From Halobellus clavatus (GTDB taxonomy: Archaea; Halobacteriota; Halobacteria; Halobacteriales; Haloferacaceae), in the NCBI RefSeq assembly GCF_900107195.1, contig NZ_FNPB01000004.1:124001-188000 (forward strand): a stretch of 64,000 bases of DNA, given 5' to 3'. Shown in pieces: positions 54,759-62,690 of the stretch. Position 1 is the first letter of the stretch. Every line of letters starts with the position of its first letter. The notes under the pieces were generated by a model. That model had not been told where the DNA came from and made no database searches. It saw nothing but the letters and a program-made list of their open reading frames with translations. Made by a program: the position numbers and the translations under genes.

Positions 54759-56081
54759 CTACATCGACCGCTGGTCGTACGCCGGTGCCGGGTACTCGAT
54801 ATCCGTCGAGGCCTCGCTGTCGACGTCCGACGGGATAACCAGACGAAGCTGCCCGTCCTGCCACTGACCCATCGGCGGTGCCAGATCGCCCTCGACCGGC
54901 ATCCCGTTCTCGTCGAACCGGAACGATCCGAGGACCGTCTGGAACTCCGAGTTGAGGAGCGCGTCGCGGACTGCGTCGGGCTCAACCGACCCCGCGGTCT
55001 CGAACGCCTGCTTCGCGGTCTGGGTGACGTTGTACGAGCCGCCGACAGTCGGGGCCGGGTAGGCGTCGGATGCGACGTCGTCCTGGGCACGGAAGGCCTC
55101 CAGCATCTGCTGGTTCCCGCCGCCGGTCAGTCCGGGAACCCAGCCGGGGGTGGAGTTGGTGTAGAGTCCCGAGACACCGGTGGCATCCAGCCAGGCCGTG
55201 ATCGTCGCAGCGCGCTCGATCGTGGCGAGCTTCGGGTTGAATTCGTTTTCCTGCATCTGGTTCACCATCGTGATCCCCCCGCCCGGCGAGGGGTTCGTGA
55301 GCAGGTACTCCACGTTTGCGCTCTTGGCCTGCGAGATGAGCGTCGAGAAGTCCGAGGAGCCGATCTGGAACTTCTCGTTGAGGACGACCTCGTGGCCGTT
55401 GGCTTCGAGCGCGTCGGACCACACGCGGCCGAGTTCCGCTCCCCAGCCCGTGTTCGTCTGCCAGATGCCGACGTTCACCGGTTTGTTGTCTTCGGGTGCC
55501 AGATTAGCCAACTTCACCGCGCCGTTGGCCATATCTCGGCTCTTGCCGAACGGCGCGAACGTCCACTCGTAGTTGTTGTTGAGGTGGGGCTCCATATACG
55601 CGAAGTTCGCGCTCAGCATCGGGAGCCCCTCGCGCTCGGCGACGGACGCTGCCGCCCCGACAAGCAGGCTCCCGAACGTGCCCCAGATCATATCGACGTC
55701 GTTGTTTTCAATGATCGTCTGGAGCGACTCGCGGACCTGCTGTGGGTCGCTCTCGTCGTCTCTGATGATGACGTTGACGTCCCGACCGAGGATCCCACCG
55801 TCGTCGTTGATCAGTTGTTCCCCGAGCCGGTAGGCGGTCTCGACGTCCTCGCCCGCACTCGAGAAGGATCCCGTGCGCGAGACCGTCGCGGCGACCGTGA
55901 TCGGCTCGTCGCTCCCGCTCGATCCCATCGTGGTCGTGGTTGCGTCGGTTCCGCTGTCGGACGTCGGGGTCGCTGTGCTGTCGCCGTCTCCGTCAGCACC
56001 GAGACACCCTGTGACGAGCGCTACTGCCCCTGTTCCTGCCGCGGTAATAAATCGCCGTCTGTTACTCGTAGGCACGACCAC
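54759..56081 (-). CDS. ABC transporter substrate-binding lipoprotein, branched-chain amino acid (LivK) type
   Basis: A 440-residue periplasmic-binding protein of type I. It starts with GTG at 56081. The N-terminus SNRRRFITAAGTGAVALVTGCLG has twin arginines and a lipobox cysteine, meaning Tat export and lipid anchoring, usual in haloarchaea. A serine/threonine/aspartate linker follows, then EPITVAATVSRTGSFSSAG and INDDGGILGRDVNVI, typical of LivK-like proteins, which bind amino acids or small aromatic acids. No permease or ATPase genes are in the window, so it is an orphan here. Its place between an acyl-CoA synthetase and the O-demethylase suggests an aromatic ligand, by context only. Confidence 0.92.
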   Translation of the reverse strand: MVVPTSNRRRFITAAGTGAVALVTGCLGADGDGDSTATPTSDSGTDATTTTMGSSGSDEPITVAATVSRTGSFSSAGEDVETAYRLGEQLINDDGGILGRDVNVIIRDDESDPQQVRESLQTIIENNDVDMIWGTFGSLLVGAAASVAEREGLPMLSANFAYMEPHLNNNYEWTFAPFGKSRDMANGAVKLANLAPEDNKPVNVGIWQTNTGWGAELGRVWSDALEANGHEVVLNEKFQIGSSDFSTLISQAKSANVEYLLTNPSPGGGITMVNQMQENEFNPKLATIERAATITAWLDATGVSGLYTNSTPGWVPGLTGGGNQQMLEAFRAQDDVASDAYPAPTVGGSYNVTQTAKQAFETAGSVEPDAVRDALLNSEFQTVLGSFRFDENGMPVEGDLAPPMGQWQDGQLRLVIPSDVDSEASTDIEYPAPAYDQRSM

Positions 56082-56210
56082 TCCTTAGCAAAAGAACGTT
56101 ATAAATTTTTCTATGGTCCCAATCTGATCCGCTTGGATACCACTCCGAAAAGAGCCCGGCGGGTGCTGCTCGCCGGCAGACTCGCGACCGCCTGTGGTGC
56201 GATGCGACGC

Positions 56211-57593
56211 TCAGTTCACGTTGTAGTTCGCGGTCTTCCGCTTGTCCTCGAAGTACGGCGCGGGGGCGACCTCTGCCGTGATCTCCGTCTGCTCGTGGTG
56301 CTCGACACGAGGGTTCTTCGAGTCTGGTTCTCCCCAGACGATCGTGACCTCGGTGCCCGGTTCGGCGAGCTCGGTGTCGATGCTACACAACGAGAACATC
56401 CGGTTCTCGAAGTAGAGGTAGCGGGTGTTACACGCGATCCCGACCTGCTCGCCGTCTTTCAGGACTTTGTCGTTCTGCGTCAGCGCCCAGTCTGCGACGG
56501 GCAGTTCGGTGTACCGGTACGTCTCGTCATCGTCGAACAGTGACCCATAGAGGTCCTCGGTGTCCTCGCCATCCCAGACGAGCGTGACCCGCGTCCGTTC
56601 GTTGTTCTCGACTTCCTCACGCAGGGCTTCTTTGCCGATGAAGTCGTGATCGAAGTCGATGAATCGCTCGTGACCGGCCTCGACGGGCGTCAGATAGTGG
56701 TCCGTGATGTCTTCGGAGTCGTGGCTTCCACCGATCGCAAGGGCACCCTCGAAGCTGTTGACGTCGAGCCACTCGCGGTACTCCCGAACCGTCTCGTTGT
56801 CGTGGTAGATCGCCGGCAGCGGGATCGACATCCACGCCGCAGTGATCACGTTCGTCGGATACGCTTTCGCACCGATTCGCCGGATGTCGTAGTCCTGTCC
56901 GGCCTGCATAATCGTGCTGCGGACGTCTTCGGCGTACTCCCAGGGACCGAAGAACTCGAATCCGGGTTCGTTCAGCATCCCGTGGCGCAGGGCGTTGATC
57001 TGGTGACCGGCGATCGAGACCTCACGGAAATTGAAGAACGGAACTTCCGGCAGGTCGCCGTCGACGACCTCTTTGATCAGCTCGAGCGCGTCGGGACCCT
57101 GGACTTGGTATCGGAACGTCTTCGGTGGGCTCTCGCGCATCCCGCCGTGTTCGTCGCGCTCGGTGTCGACGTCGTAGTCGCCGGTTTCGGCGTGATACTC
57201 AACCCAGTTGATCGGCCCGTAGCCGACGAGGTTGAATTCGTCGTCGTCGAGGTGGAAGAGGATCCCGTCGCCGATCAGGTACCCGTCGGGGCTGCAAGCG
57301 ACGAACTGCTTGGCCTGGCCGGGTTCGAACGAGGCGAAGTCGTTGATCCCCAGATTCGCGAACAGGTCGAGTGCGTCCGGTCCCTCGACGTGGAGGTCGG
57401 TCATATGGTGCGAGAGGTCCGCGAGTCCGACGCTGTCGGCCCAGGCGGCCTGTTCTTCGCGCCAGTTCGTCACTTCGTCGGGCAGGTCCTGAAACAGGCG
57501 GAGATGTCCGGAATCGGCCCCTCGTGCGGGCGATCGGACGAACTCGAGGGGACTGTCTGCTTGCTGGAGTGCGCTGTCGAGACTCTGTGTCAT
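56211..57593 (-). CDS. ligM: GcvT-fold THF-dependent O-demethylase, LigM (vanillate/3-O-methylgallate) type
   Basis: A 460-residue GcvT-fold protein, longer than GcvT or DmdA (about 370) and close to LigM (about 470). The opening MTQSLDSALQQADSPLEF, TNWREEQAAWADSVGL, LSHHMTDLHVEGPDAL, FNLVGYGPINWVEYHAETG, LRHGMLNEPGFEFFGPWEY and IGGSHDSEDITDHYLTP resemble the LigM/DesA family. H63 and Y245 fall where the LigM active-site histidine and tyrosine are expected, from memory of that family. LigM moves an aryl methoxyl methyl to THF, giving methyl-THF; MetF at 1.7 kb could oxidise it. ATG at 57593 is preferred over an upstream frame to 57611. The IclR gene is divergent. Confidence 0.82.
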   Translation of the reverse strand: MTQSLDSALQQADSPLEFVRSPARGADSGHLRLFQDLPDEVTNWREEQAAWADSVGLADLSHHMTDLHVEGPDALDLFANLGINDFASFEPGQAKQFVACSPDGYLIGDGILFHLDDDEFNLVGYGPINWVEYHAETGDYDVDTERDEHGGMRESPPKTFRYQVQGPDALELIKEVVDGDLPEVPFFNFREVSIAGHQINALRHGMLNEPGFEFFGPWEYAEDVRSTIMQAGQDYDIRRIGAKAYPTNVITAAWMSIPLPAIYHDNETVREYREWLDVNSFEGALAIGGSHDSEDITDHYLTPVEAGHERFIDFDHDFIGKEALREEVENNERTRVTLVWDGEDTEDLYGSLFDDDETYRYTELPVADWALTQNDKVLKDGEQVGIACNTRYLYFENRMFSLCSIDTELAEPGTEVTIVWGEPDSKNPRVEHHEQTEITAEVAPAPYFEDKRKTANYNVN

Positions 57594-57697
57594 AGTGCGG
57601 TCTATCACCAACTTCCATACTATATTATTTAAATTTTTCTTAGTCTCTGGTCAACCTCGCCGAGAAGCGGCCTGCACGCCCGCCTGTCACGACCCCG

Positions 57698-58495
57698 ATG
57701 AGCGACAGCATTTCATACCGAGGGCTCCGGAGTGAGGGTGTGAGCTCCGACATCCCACTGCAGACGGTCGCGCGGGCGTTCGAGGTCCTCGACCTCCTGG
57801 AGCGCGAACGGGAAGCCGGTCCGGCGGAGATTGCAGAGCTGATGGACGTGACGCGGAGTACCGCGCACGACTATCTCGTCTCGCTCGAGGCCACGGGCTT
57901 CGTTGTGCGGGAGGCCGGCACCTACCGGATCAGCTACCGCTTTCTCGAACGCGGGAGCCTCCTCAAGTACCGGAACCGGTACTTCCACTCCTCGGACGTC
58001 GTCCTTCGGAAGCTCTCAGAGCAGTCAGACGAACTCGCACAACTCGGACAGGAGGAGGCGGGCGACTGGGTGATGCTCCACGAGGAGGGAGACCTCACGT
58101 CGGTCCAGACGGGAACGTATCCGGGCTTCCGTACGCCACTGCATTCTCACGCCGCCGGCAAGGTTCTGCTCGCACATCTCCCCGACGAGCGCGTCGATGA
58201 GTTACTCGACGTTGACGAACTGGCGGCCGTGACGGAACACACCGTCACCGACCCAGCGGTCCTCCGGGAGGAACTCGAAACGATCACCGACCAGGGATAC
58301 GCCATCGATCGGGAAGAGCAGGTCATCGGGATCGGCTTCGTCTCCTGCCCGGTGATCGAAGACACCGAACTGCTTGGAAGTGTCTCCGTCGCGTGCCCCA
58401 CCGGACGCCTCGAGCAGGACGAGTACCGCGCGGAACTGATCCAGAACGTGCGCGCGGCCGCCGAGGAGATCGCCGTCAACTACCGATTCTACTGA
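57698..58495 (+). CDS. IclR family transcriptional regulator
   Basis: A 265-residue regulator. Residues 20-75 form the winged helix (TVARAFEVLDLLEREREAG, VTRSTAHDYLVSLEATGFV) and residues 90-265 the effector domain (PLHSHAAGKVLLAHLPDERV, GIGFVSCPVIED). IclR proteins often control aromatic-acid or glyoxylate catabolism and bind small acids. It is divergent from the LigM-type gene across 104 bp and starts 73 bp before the second acyl-CoA synthetase, so it is the probable regulator of the module. The AT-rich TATATTATTTAAATTT near 57621-57636 lies between the two start codons. Confidence 0.93.
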   Translation: MSDSISYRGLRSEGVSSDIPLQTVARAFEVLDLLEREREAGPAEIAELMDVTRSTAHDYLVSLEATGFVVREAGTYRISYRFLERGSLLKYRNRYFHSSDVVLRKLSEQSDELAQLGQEEAGDWVMLHEEGDLTSVQTGTYPGFRTPLHSHAAGKVLLAHLPDERVDELLDVDELAAVTEHTVTDPAVLREELETITDQGYAIDREEQVIGIGFVSCPVIEDTELLGSVSVACPTGRLEQDEYRAELIQNVRAAAEEIAVNYRFY

Positions 58496-58568
58496 GCGTC
58501 GACCGCGGTGCTTGGAGACCGATCAGAGAGGAAAAATTATTACGGTCTGTTCGAATACGTCGTACCGT

Positions 58569-60101
58569 ATGTTGTTCCCTCTCACGTTCGAGCAATCGGT
58601 GGCACGAACCCCGGATCGGCCCGCAGTCGTCCACCTGAACGACGGGACCGCGATGACGTACTCGGAACTCCAGACCCGGGCGTACCAGGTCGCCAACGCG
58701 CTCCGCGAGCGCGGCCTCGAACCCACTGACCGAGTGGCGATCTGTATGGCGAACCGTCCCGAACACGTCGTGACATTCCTCGCGACGCAACTGGCCGGCC
58801 TCGTGGCCGTCCCGTTCAATTTCCGACTGGCCCCGAGCGGCGTTCGCTACCACATCCGGGACGCAGACCCCGAGTTGTTCCTCTTCGACGACGTGTCCCG
58901 GGAGTCGGTCACCTCGGTGGCCGACGACATCGAGGTCCCGATGGTCCACGTCGGCGACGACACACCTTCGTTCGCGGAACCGTTCGAGGCCTTCAGCGAC
59001 GCGCCAGCGGACGATCTCGGGGTCGACGTCTCCTACGAGGATCCGAGCGTGATGCTGTACAGTTCGGGAACGACGGGGGATCCGAAGGGCATCCCGCTGG
59101 ATCACAACGCCACGTTCTCCCGGTGGATGATCAACTCGCTCGGCCAACACTACTACCTCAACGAGACGATGATCGGCGTGATGCCGCTGTATCACACCGT
59201 GGGCCTCCACGGGATCCTCTGTGGCCTCCTCTCGATGAGCGGTACATACCTGTGTATGTCGGAGTTCGACCCAGCAATCGCCGTTCGGGCTATCGAAGAA
59301 CACGAGGTTTCTGCGCTGCACGAGGCGCCCACCATCTTCGCGAATATGCTCGACACGGAGCTGATCGAGGAGGTCGACCTCTCGTCGGTACAGACAATCG
59401 GCTACTCCGGCGCGCCGATGAGCCAGTCGGTCTTCGAGCGGACGATCGAGACGTTCGACCCCGATCACATCGCGAACCTCTACGGGACTACCGAGGTCTA
59501 CGGCACCCTCGCGTACGACGACCTCCACGAGATCCGCGACCCGACCGTTACCGGGCCCGCGAACGTCGGTCTCGAGGTCCGCGTCGTTACTGTCGGGAGC
59601 GAGGACCCGGCAGACACGGTCGACCCGGGCACGCAAGGAGAACTCATCGTCAACACGGACTCACCCGTCGCTTTCGAGGGCTACTGGAACAAACCTGAAG
59701 CGACCGAGGAGGCGATCACCGACGGGTGGCTCTACACCGGTGACGCAGCACGCCGGACGGCGGAGAATCGGGTCATCATCACGGGCCGCGTCGACGATAT
59801 GATCATCAGCGGGGGTGAGAACATCCATCCCACGGAGGTGGAGGACGTCCTGCTCACCCATCCCGGTATCGACGACGTCGGCATCGTCGGCCACCCCGAC
59901 GAGGAGTGGGGCGAGGTCGTCGTCGCTTTCGTCGAGGAGAGCGGCGGAGTGACCGAGGCGGAACTGGACCAGTGGTGTCGCGACAGCGACGATCTGGCGG
60001 ACTACAAACGGCCGCGGGAGTACCGCTTCGTCGACGAACTCCCCCGGAATCCCAGTGGGAAAATCGAACGGTACAAACTCGAATCTCGCGGCGAGGAGTA
60101 A
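58569..60101 (+). CDS. acyl-CoA synthetase (AMP-forming), ANL superfamily
   Basis: A 510-residue ligase. The A3 loop is MLYSSGTTGDPKGIPL, the hinge RVDDMIISGGENIHPTEVE, and the C-terminal catalytic lysine is present in LPRNPSGKIERYKLE. It forms an acyl-AMP and then the CoA thioester of a carboxylic acid. It follows the IclR regulator by 73 bp. The substrate cannot be read from the sequence; a hydroxy- or methoxycinnamate or benzoate would fit the LigM-type context. ATG at 58569 is preferred to the frame reaching 58512 because residue 1 then matches the usual short N-terminus. Confidence 0.93.
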   Translation: MLFPLTFEQSVARTPDRPAVVHLNDGTAMTYSELQTRAYQVANALRERGLEPTDRVAICMANRPEHVVTFLATQLAGLVAVPFNFRLAPSGVRYHIRDADPELFLFDDVSRESVTSVADDIEVPMVHVGDDTPSFAEPFEAFSDAPADDLGVDVSYEDPSVMLYSSGTTGDPKGIPLDHNATFSRWMINSLGQHYYLNETMIGVMPLYHTVGLHGILCGLLSMSGTYLCMSEFDPAIAVRAIEEHEVSALHEAPTIFANMLDTELIEEVDLSSVQTIGYSGAPMSQSVFERTIETFDPDHIANLYGTTEVYGTLAYDDLHEIRDPTVTGPANVGLEVRVVTVGSEDPADTVDPGTQGELIVNTDSPVAFEGYWNKPEATEEAITDGWLYTGDAARRTAENRVIITGRVDDMIISGGENIHPTEVEDVLLTHPGIDDVGIVGHPDEEWGEVVVAFVEESGGVTEAELDQWCRDSDDLADYKRPREYRFVDELPRNPSGKIERYKLESRGEE

Positions 60102-60200
60102 CGGTCGACCGACCGGCTTGCTCGGCAAGAGGTGGACCCGCTCGGGCGGCTTTTCGGCTCGCTACTGTCGCCATCGCCCGCGATCGACGCTCCGACACTT

Positions 60201-60217
60201 GTCCGGTAATACCGGAC
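60201..60217. promoter_or_regulatory. 17-bp perfect palindrome, third copy of the 15-bp element
   Basis: GTCCGGTAATACCGGAC is a perfect inverted repeat with a single central base. Its core TCCGGTAATACCGGA differs from the two fhs/folCP copies at three or fewer positions and shares the following (A/G)AA. Confidence 0.55.
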
Positions 60218-60509
60218 GAATTAGCGTCGATGGAACCCGAGATCAAGTCCCGATTGAAATCGACACACAGCGACCAACGACCGGACTCGTACCGAAACTA
60301 CCGGGCCCACGGTGGAAACATCATAACACACGTACGGATGTTATCTAATTTGGGCCATCGCCGAGCCACTCATTGATGGGTGAACCCTTCGTTTTCGCCG
60401 CTTTGCGGCTTCTACACCCAAATTTCGAATTCTTGGTCGTTGCCGATTGGCCTCGGGAGGACCCAATCGAAAGCGCAGGCGGCGGCAGATCTGTCCGAAT
60501 TTACCGTAC

Positions 60510-60668
60510 AATGTCTCACCTCTTTATATCATTATACTGTTTTTTCTGCATAATATAATATTTCGGAATAGATCTACATTACAATAACTGATCTTAGAGG
60601 AGTCCTAAAGCAGCTTGACGTAATTATCAGTAAATTATCTAAATAAAATATACTAGTAAGTCAAATTA
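60510..60668. other. AT-rich island, right edge of the 53-60 kb module
   Basis: About 160 bp of AT-rich DNA, in contrast to the GC-rich genes on both sides. Together with the island at 52969-53118 it brackets the LigM-type gene set. No transposase, integrase or terminal repeat could be identified. Confidence 0.5.
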
Positions 60669-60775
60669 TGGTTATTCACCGGGCATTGTTCCGATCGCAG
60701 CGCGAAACACTCCGTACCGCACCGGCCGGTCACGTGGAACCGGGACTTTATCCCTCCTGCCGTCGTATCTAGATT

Positions 60776-61060
60776 GTGAGCGAAGAAAGAGGGCGTCGAA
60801 ACTTACGGATGCCCAACGATGACGAGGTGTTCGCGGTTGTCACCGAGCACAACGGCGGCAACCACGTTCGCGTGCGGTGTGCAGACGGCGAGAACCGGAT
60901 GGGGCGGATCCCCGGTCGGATGAAGTACCGGACGTGGATCAACGAGGGCGACGTCGTTCTCGTCGAGCCGTGGGACTGGCAAGACGAGAAGGCGAACATC
61001 GAGTGGCGCTACTCCGAGCAGGACGCCGAGCAGCTCCGCGAGGAAGGCCACATCGAATAA
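60776..61060 (+). CDS. eif1A: translation initiation factor aIF1A
   Basis: A 94-residue OB-fold initiation factor. [18 protein letters not shown] and [20 protein letters not shown] are the conserved strands. It binds the 30S A site region during initiation. It begins with GTG at 60776; a CTTTAT box at 60746-60751, about 27 bp upstream, shows a leaderless transcript. The stop is 8 bp from the stop of the convergent membrane protein gene. Confidence 0.97.
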   Translation: MSEERGRRNLRMPNDDEVFAVVTEHNGGNHVRVRCADGENRMGRIPGRMKYRTWINEGDVVLVEPWDWQDEKANIEWRYSEQDAEQLREEGHIE

Positions 61061-61067
61061 TCCGCGG

Positions 61068-61445
61068 TCAGGACTGACGGTACAGCACGACTAAGACGAC
61101 GATAAGCAGTACCTGGACGATTTTGTCGGCGATTCCCGGCGGGGAAAAGTCAGGCGCATTGAGCGCCGCCCACGCGACGATCTGCCCCGCAGTGAATGGA
61201 ATGCCGAGCAGATACAGCAACTGGCGGCGGTAATCGACGAGGATCGCGACGATCGCGCCGAGGAAGCCGACGCCCGCAATGATGAACGCCCAGCCGAGCG
61301 AACTGGTCAGTGAACTGCTGAGCAGACTCGCCGCCAGCCCGAGATGCAGGAGTCCCGTGATCGCCGCCAGAACGATCCCGGCCCAGTGCAACCCCGTCAG
61401 TGATCCCGTACTAACTGCCCCGCTGTTGGACGTGTTTGTTGCCAT
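61068..61445 (-). CDS. hypothetical four-helix membrane protein
   Basis: A 125-residue protein with four hydrophobic helices (about residues 18-40, 46-66, 70-92 and 104-122). It starts with ATG at 61445, 27 bp after the glycosyltransferase stop on the same strand, so the two are probably an operon. Short haloarchaeal four-helix proteins of this kind are common and uncharacterised. Confidence 0.75.
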   Translation of the reverse strand: MATNTSNSGAVSTGSLTGLHWAGIVLAAITGLLHLGLAASLLSSSLTSSLGWAFIIAGVGFLGAIVAILVDYRRQLLYLLGIPFTAGQIVAWAALNAPDFSPPGIADKIVQVLLIVVLVVLYRQS

Positions 61446-61471
61446 ACGATAGCAATGTGCGCAGTTCGACT

Positions 61472-62599
61472 TCAATGTACCCGCCGTCGGACGGCCTGAC
61501 GGATCGCGTCCTCGAAGCGGTCCGAGGAGAACCGGTCGGGGTCCAGCGCCGGTCGGTCTCCATTCTCGACCGCGGTCGCGATGCAGTCGACGGCCGCGGG
61601 AACCGAATCGAACAGCCGATCGTCGCGGCCGGCGAGGATCTCGCGCTGTCCGCCGCTGTCGGGGGCGAACGCGATCATCCCCGCGGCGACGTACTCCGCG
61701 ACGGACATCCCGAAGTGTTCCTCGGGCTTGCAGTTCAGTCCGTATCGGTGCGTCCCGAGCAACTCCTCGATCCGCGCTCTCGGGACGTCGCGTTCGACAA
61801 ATACGTACGATCGGTCAGCGGCGGCCGATTCCACCCGCTCGACGTAGTCGCGGTACGCCCGGGGTGCGCCGCCGACGATGTGAAGGTGCAGATCGTGCCC
61901 GCGCGCGCAGACGCCGTCCACGATCTCGATCGCGTCCAGCAGCCGCTTGTCGGGCGCCAACCGGCCGACGACGACGACGCCGCGTTCGCGAGAGTCCCAC
62001 GGGATCCCTCCCTCGATCGGGTCCACGGGCGGGTGGACGACGGCCGGCTCGATGCCGTACACCGCGTCGACGACGCCCGCAGTCCACTCCGAGTTCGCGA
62101 GCACCGAGGTCGACCGCTCTAACTCTGTCCGGGTCGGCGCCGCGATCCCGCTCCAGATGCGATGGAGGAGCCCACCGGTCGCACCCTCGTCGTCCCGCAG
62201 CCGGTGGCGATTGTACTGCGGGTAGTGCACGTACTGCACAGATGGAAGCGACACCGACAGTTCGTTCGCCGTGCTCACCGCGAGGTCGTACCGGTCTGCG
62301 CGGCGCTCGAAGACCGCCCGGAGCAGCACGCTTCGGAAGGGAAGTTGCGGTCCGACGAAGGGCGCCACCGTCGAGAGCAACCGGCCGACCCGCTCGGACC
62401 CGAACGCGGGCCGGACGGTGAGGGCGTCAGCGTCGAGGTCGATGTCGAACCGTTCGGCCAAGACGCCCGGCTCCGTCTCGGAGAGCGTGAAGAGCGAGAC
62501 GTCGTACTCTCGCTGCAGCGCGGCGCAGACCGACAGACAGACCACGTCGGCACCGCCCTGGAAGTCGAGGGTGTTGTGCAGGACCGCCACACGGGTCAT
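61472..62599 (-). CDS. GT4 family glycosyltransferase
   Basis: A 375-residue GT-B glycosyltransferase. The N-terminal Rossmann start is VAVLHNTLDFQGGADVV, the C-terminal donor site has VVVVGRLAPDKRLLDAIEIV and the E-x7-E-type region KPEEHFGMSVAEYVAAG, typical of GT4. The QYVHYPQYNRHR stretch recalls ALG11-like transferases, which extend lipid-linked mannose. ATG at 62599 (MTRVAVLHN) is preferred over a frame reaching 62671. It may act in surface glycan or archaeal N-glycan synthesis; the sugar is unknown. Confidence 0.92.
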   Translation of the reverse strand: MTRVAVLHNTLDFQGGADVVCLSVCAALQREYDVSLFTLSETEPGVLAERFDIDLDADALTVRPAFGSERVGRLLSTVAPFVGPQLPFRSVLLRAVFERRADRYDLAVSTANELSVSLPSVQYVHYPQYNRHRLRDDEGATGGLLHRIWSGIAAPTRTELERSTSVLANSEWTAGVVDAVYGIEPAVVHPPVDPIEGGIPWDSRERGVVVVGRLAPDKRLLDAIEIVDGVCARGHDLHLHIVGGAPRAYRDYVERVESAAADRSYVFVERDVPRARIEELLGTHRYGLNCKPEEHFGMSVAEYVAAGMIAFAPDSGGQREILAGRDDRLFDSVPAAVDCIATAVENGDRPALDPDRFSSDRFEDAIRQAVRRRVH

Positions 62600-62690
62600 A
62601 CAGACCCATCGACGGGACGGTTCCTGTGTGTTCCGGCTCACCCCCACCGCCCGGCGGGCTTTTGGCCCCACCGTCCGAACGGCCGGCGTG

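Larger units (their letters stand above)
60102..60775. other. long intergenic region with a palindrome and an AT-rich island
   Basis: The 674-bp gap after the LigM-type module contains the third copy of the 15-bp palindrome (60202-60216) near its left end and an AT-rich island from about 60510 to 60668 (TTATATCATTATACTG, ATAATATAATATTTCG, CTAAATAAAATATAC). No protein of haloarchaeal composition is encoded. The right end carries the aIF1A promoter. Confidence 0.55.
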
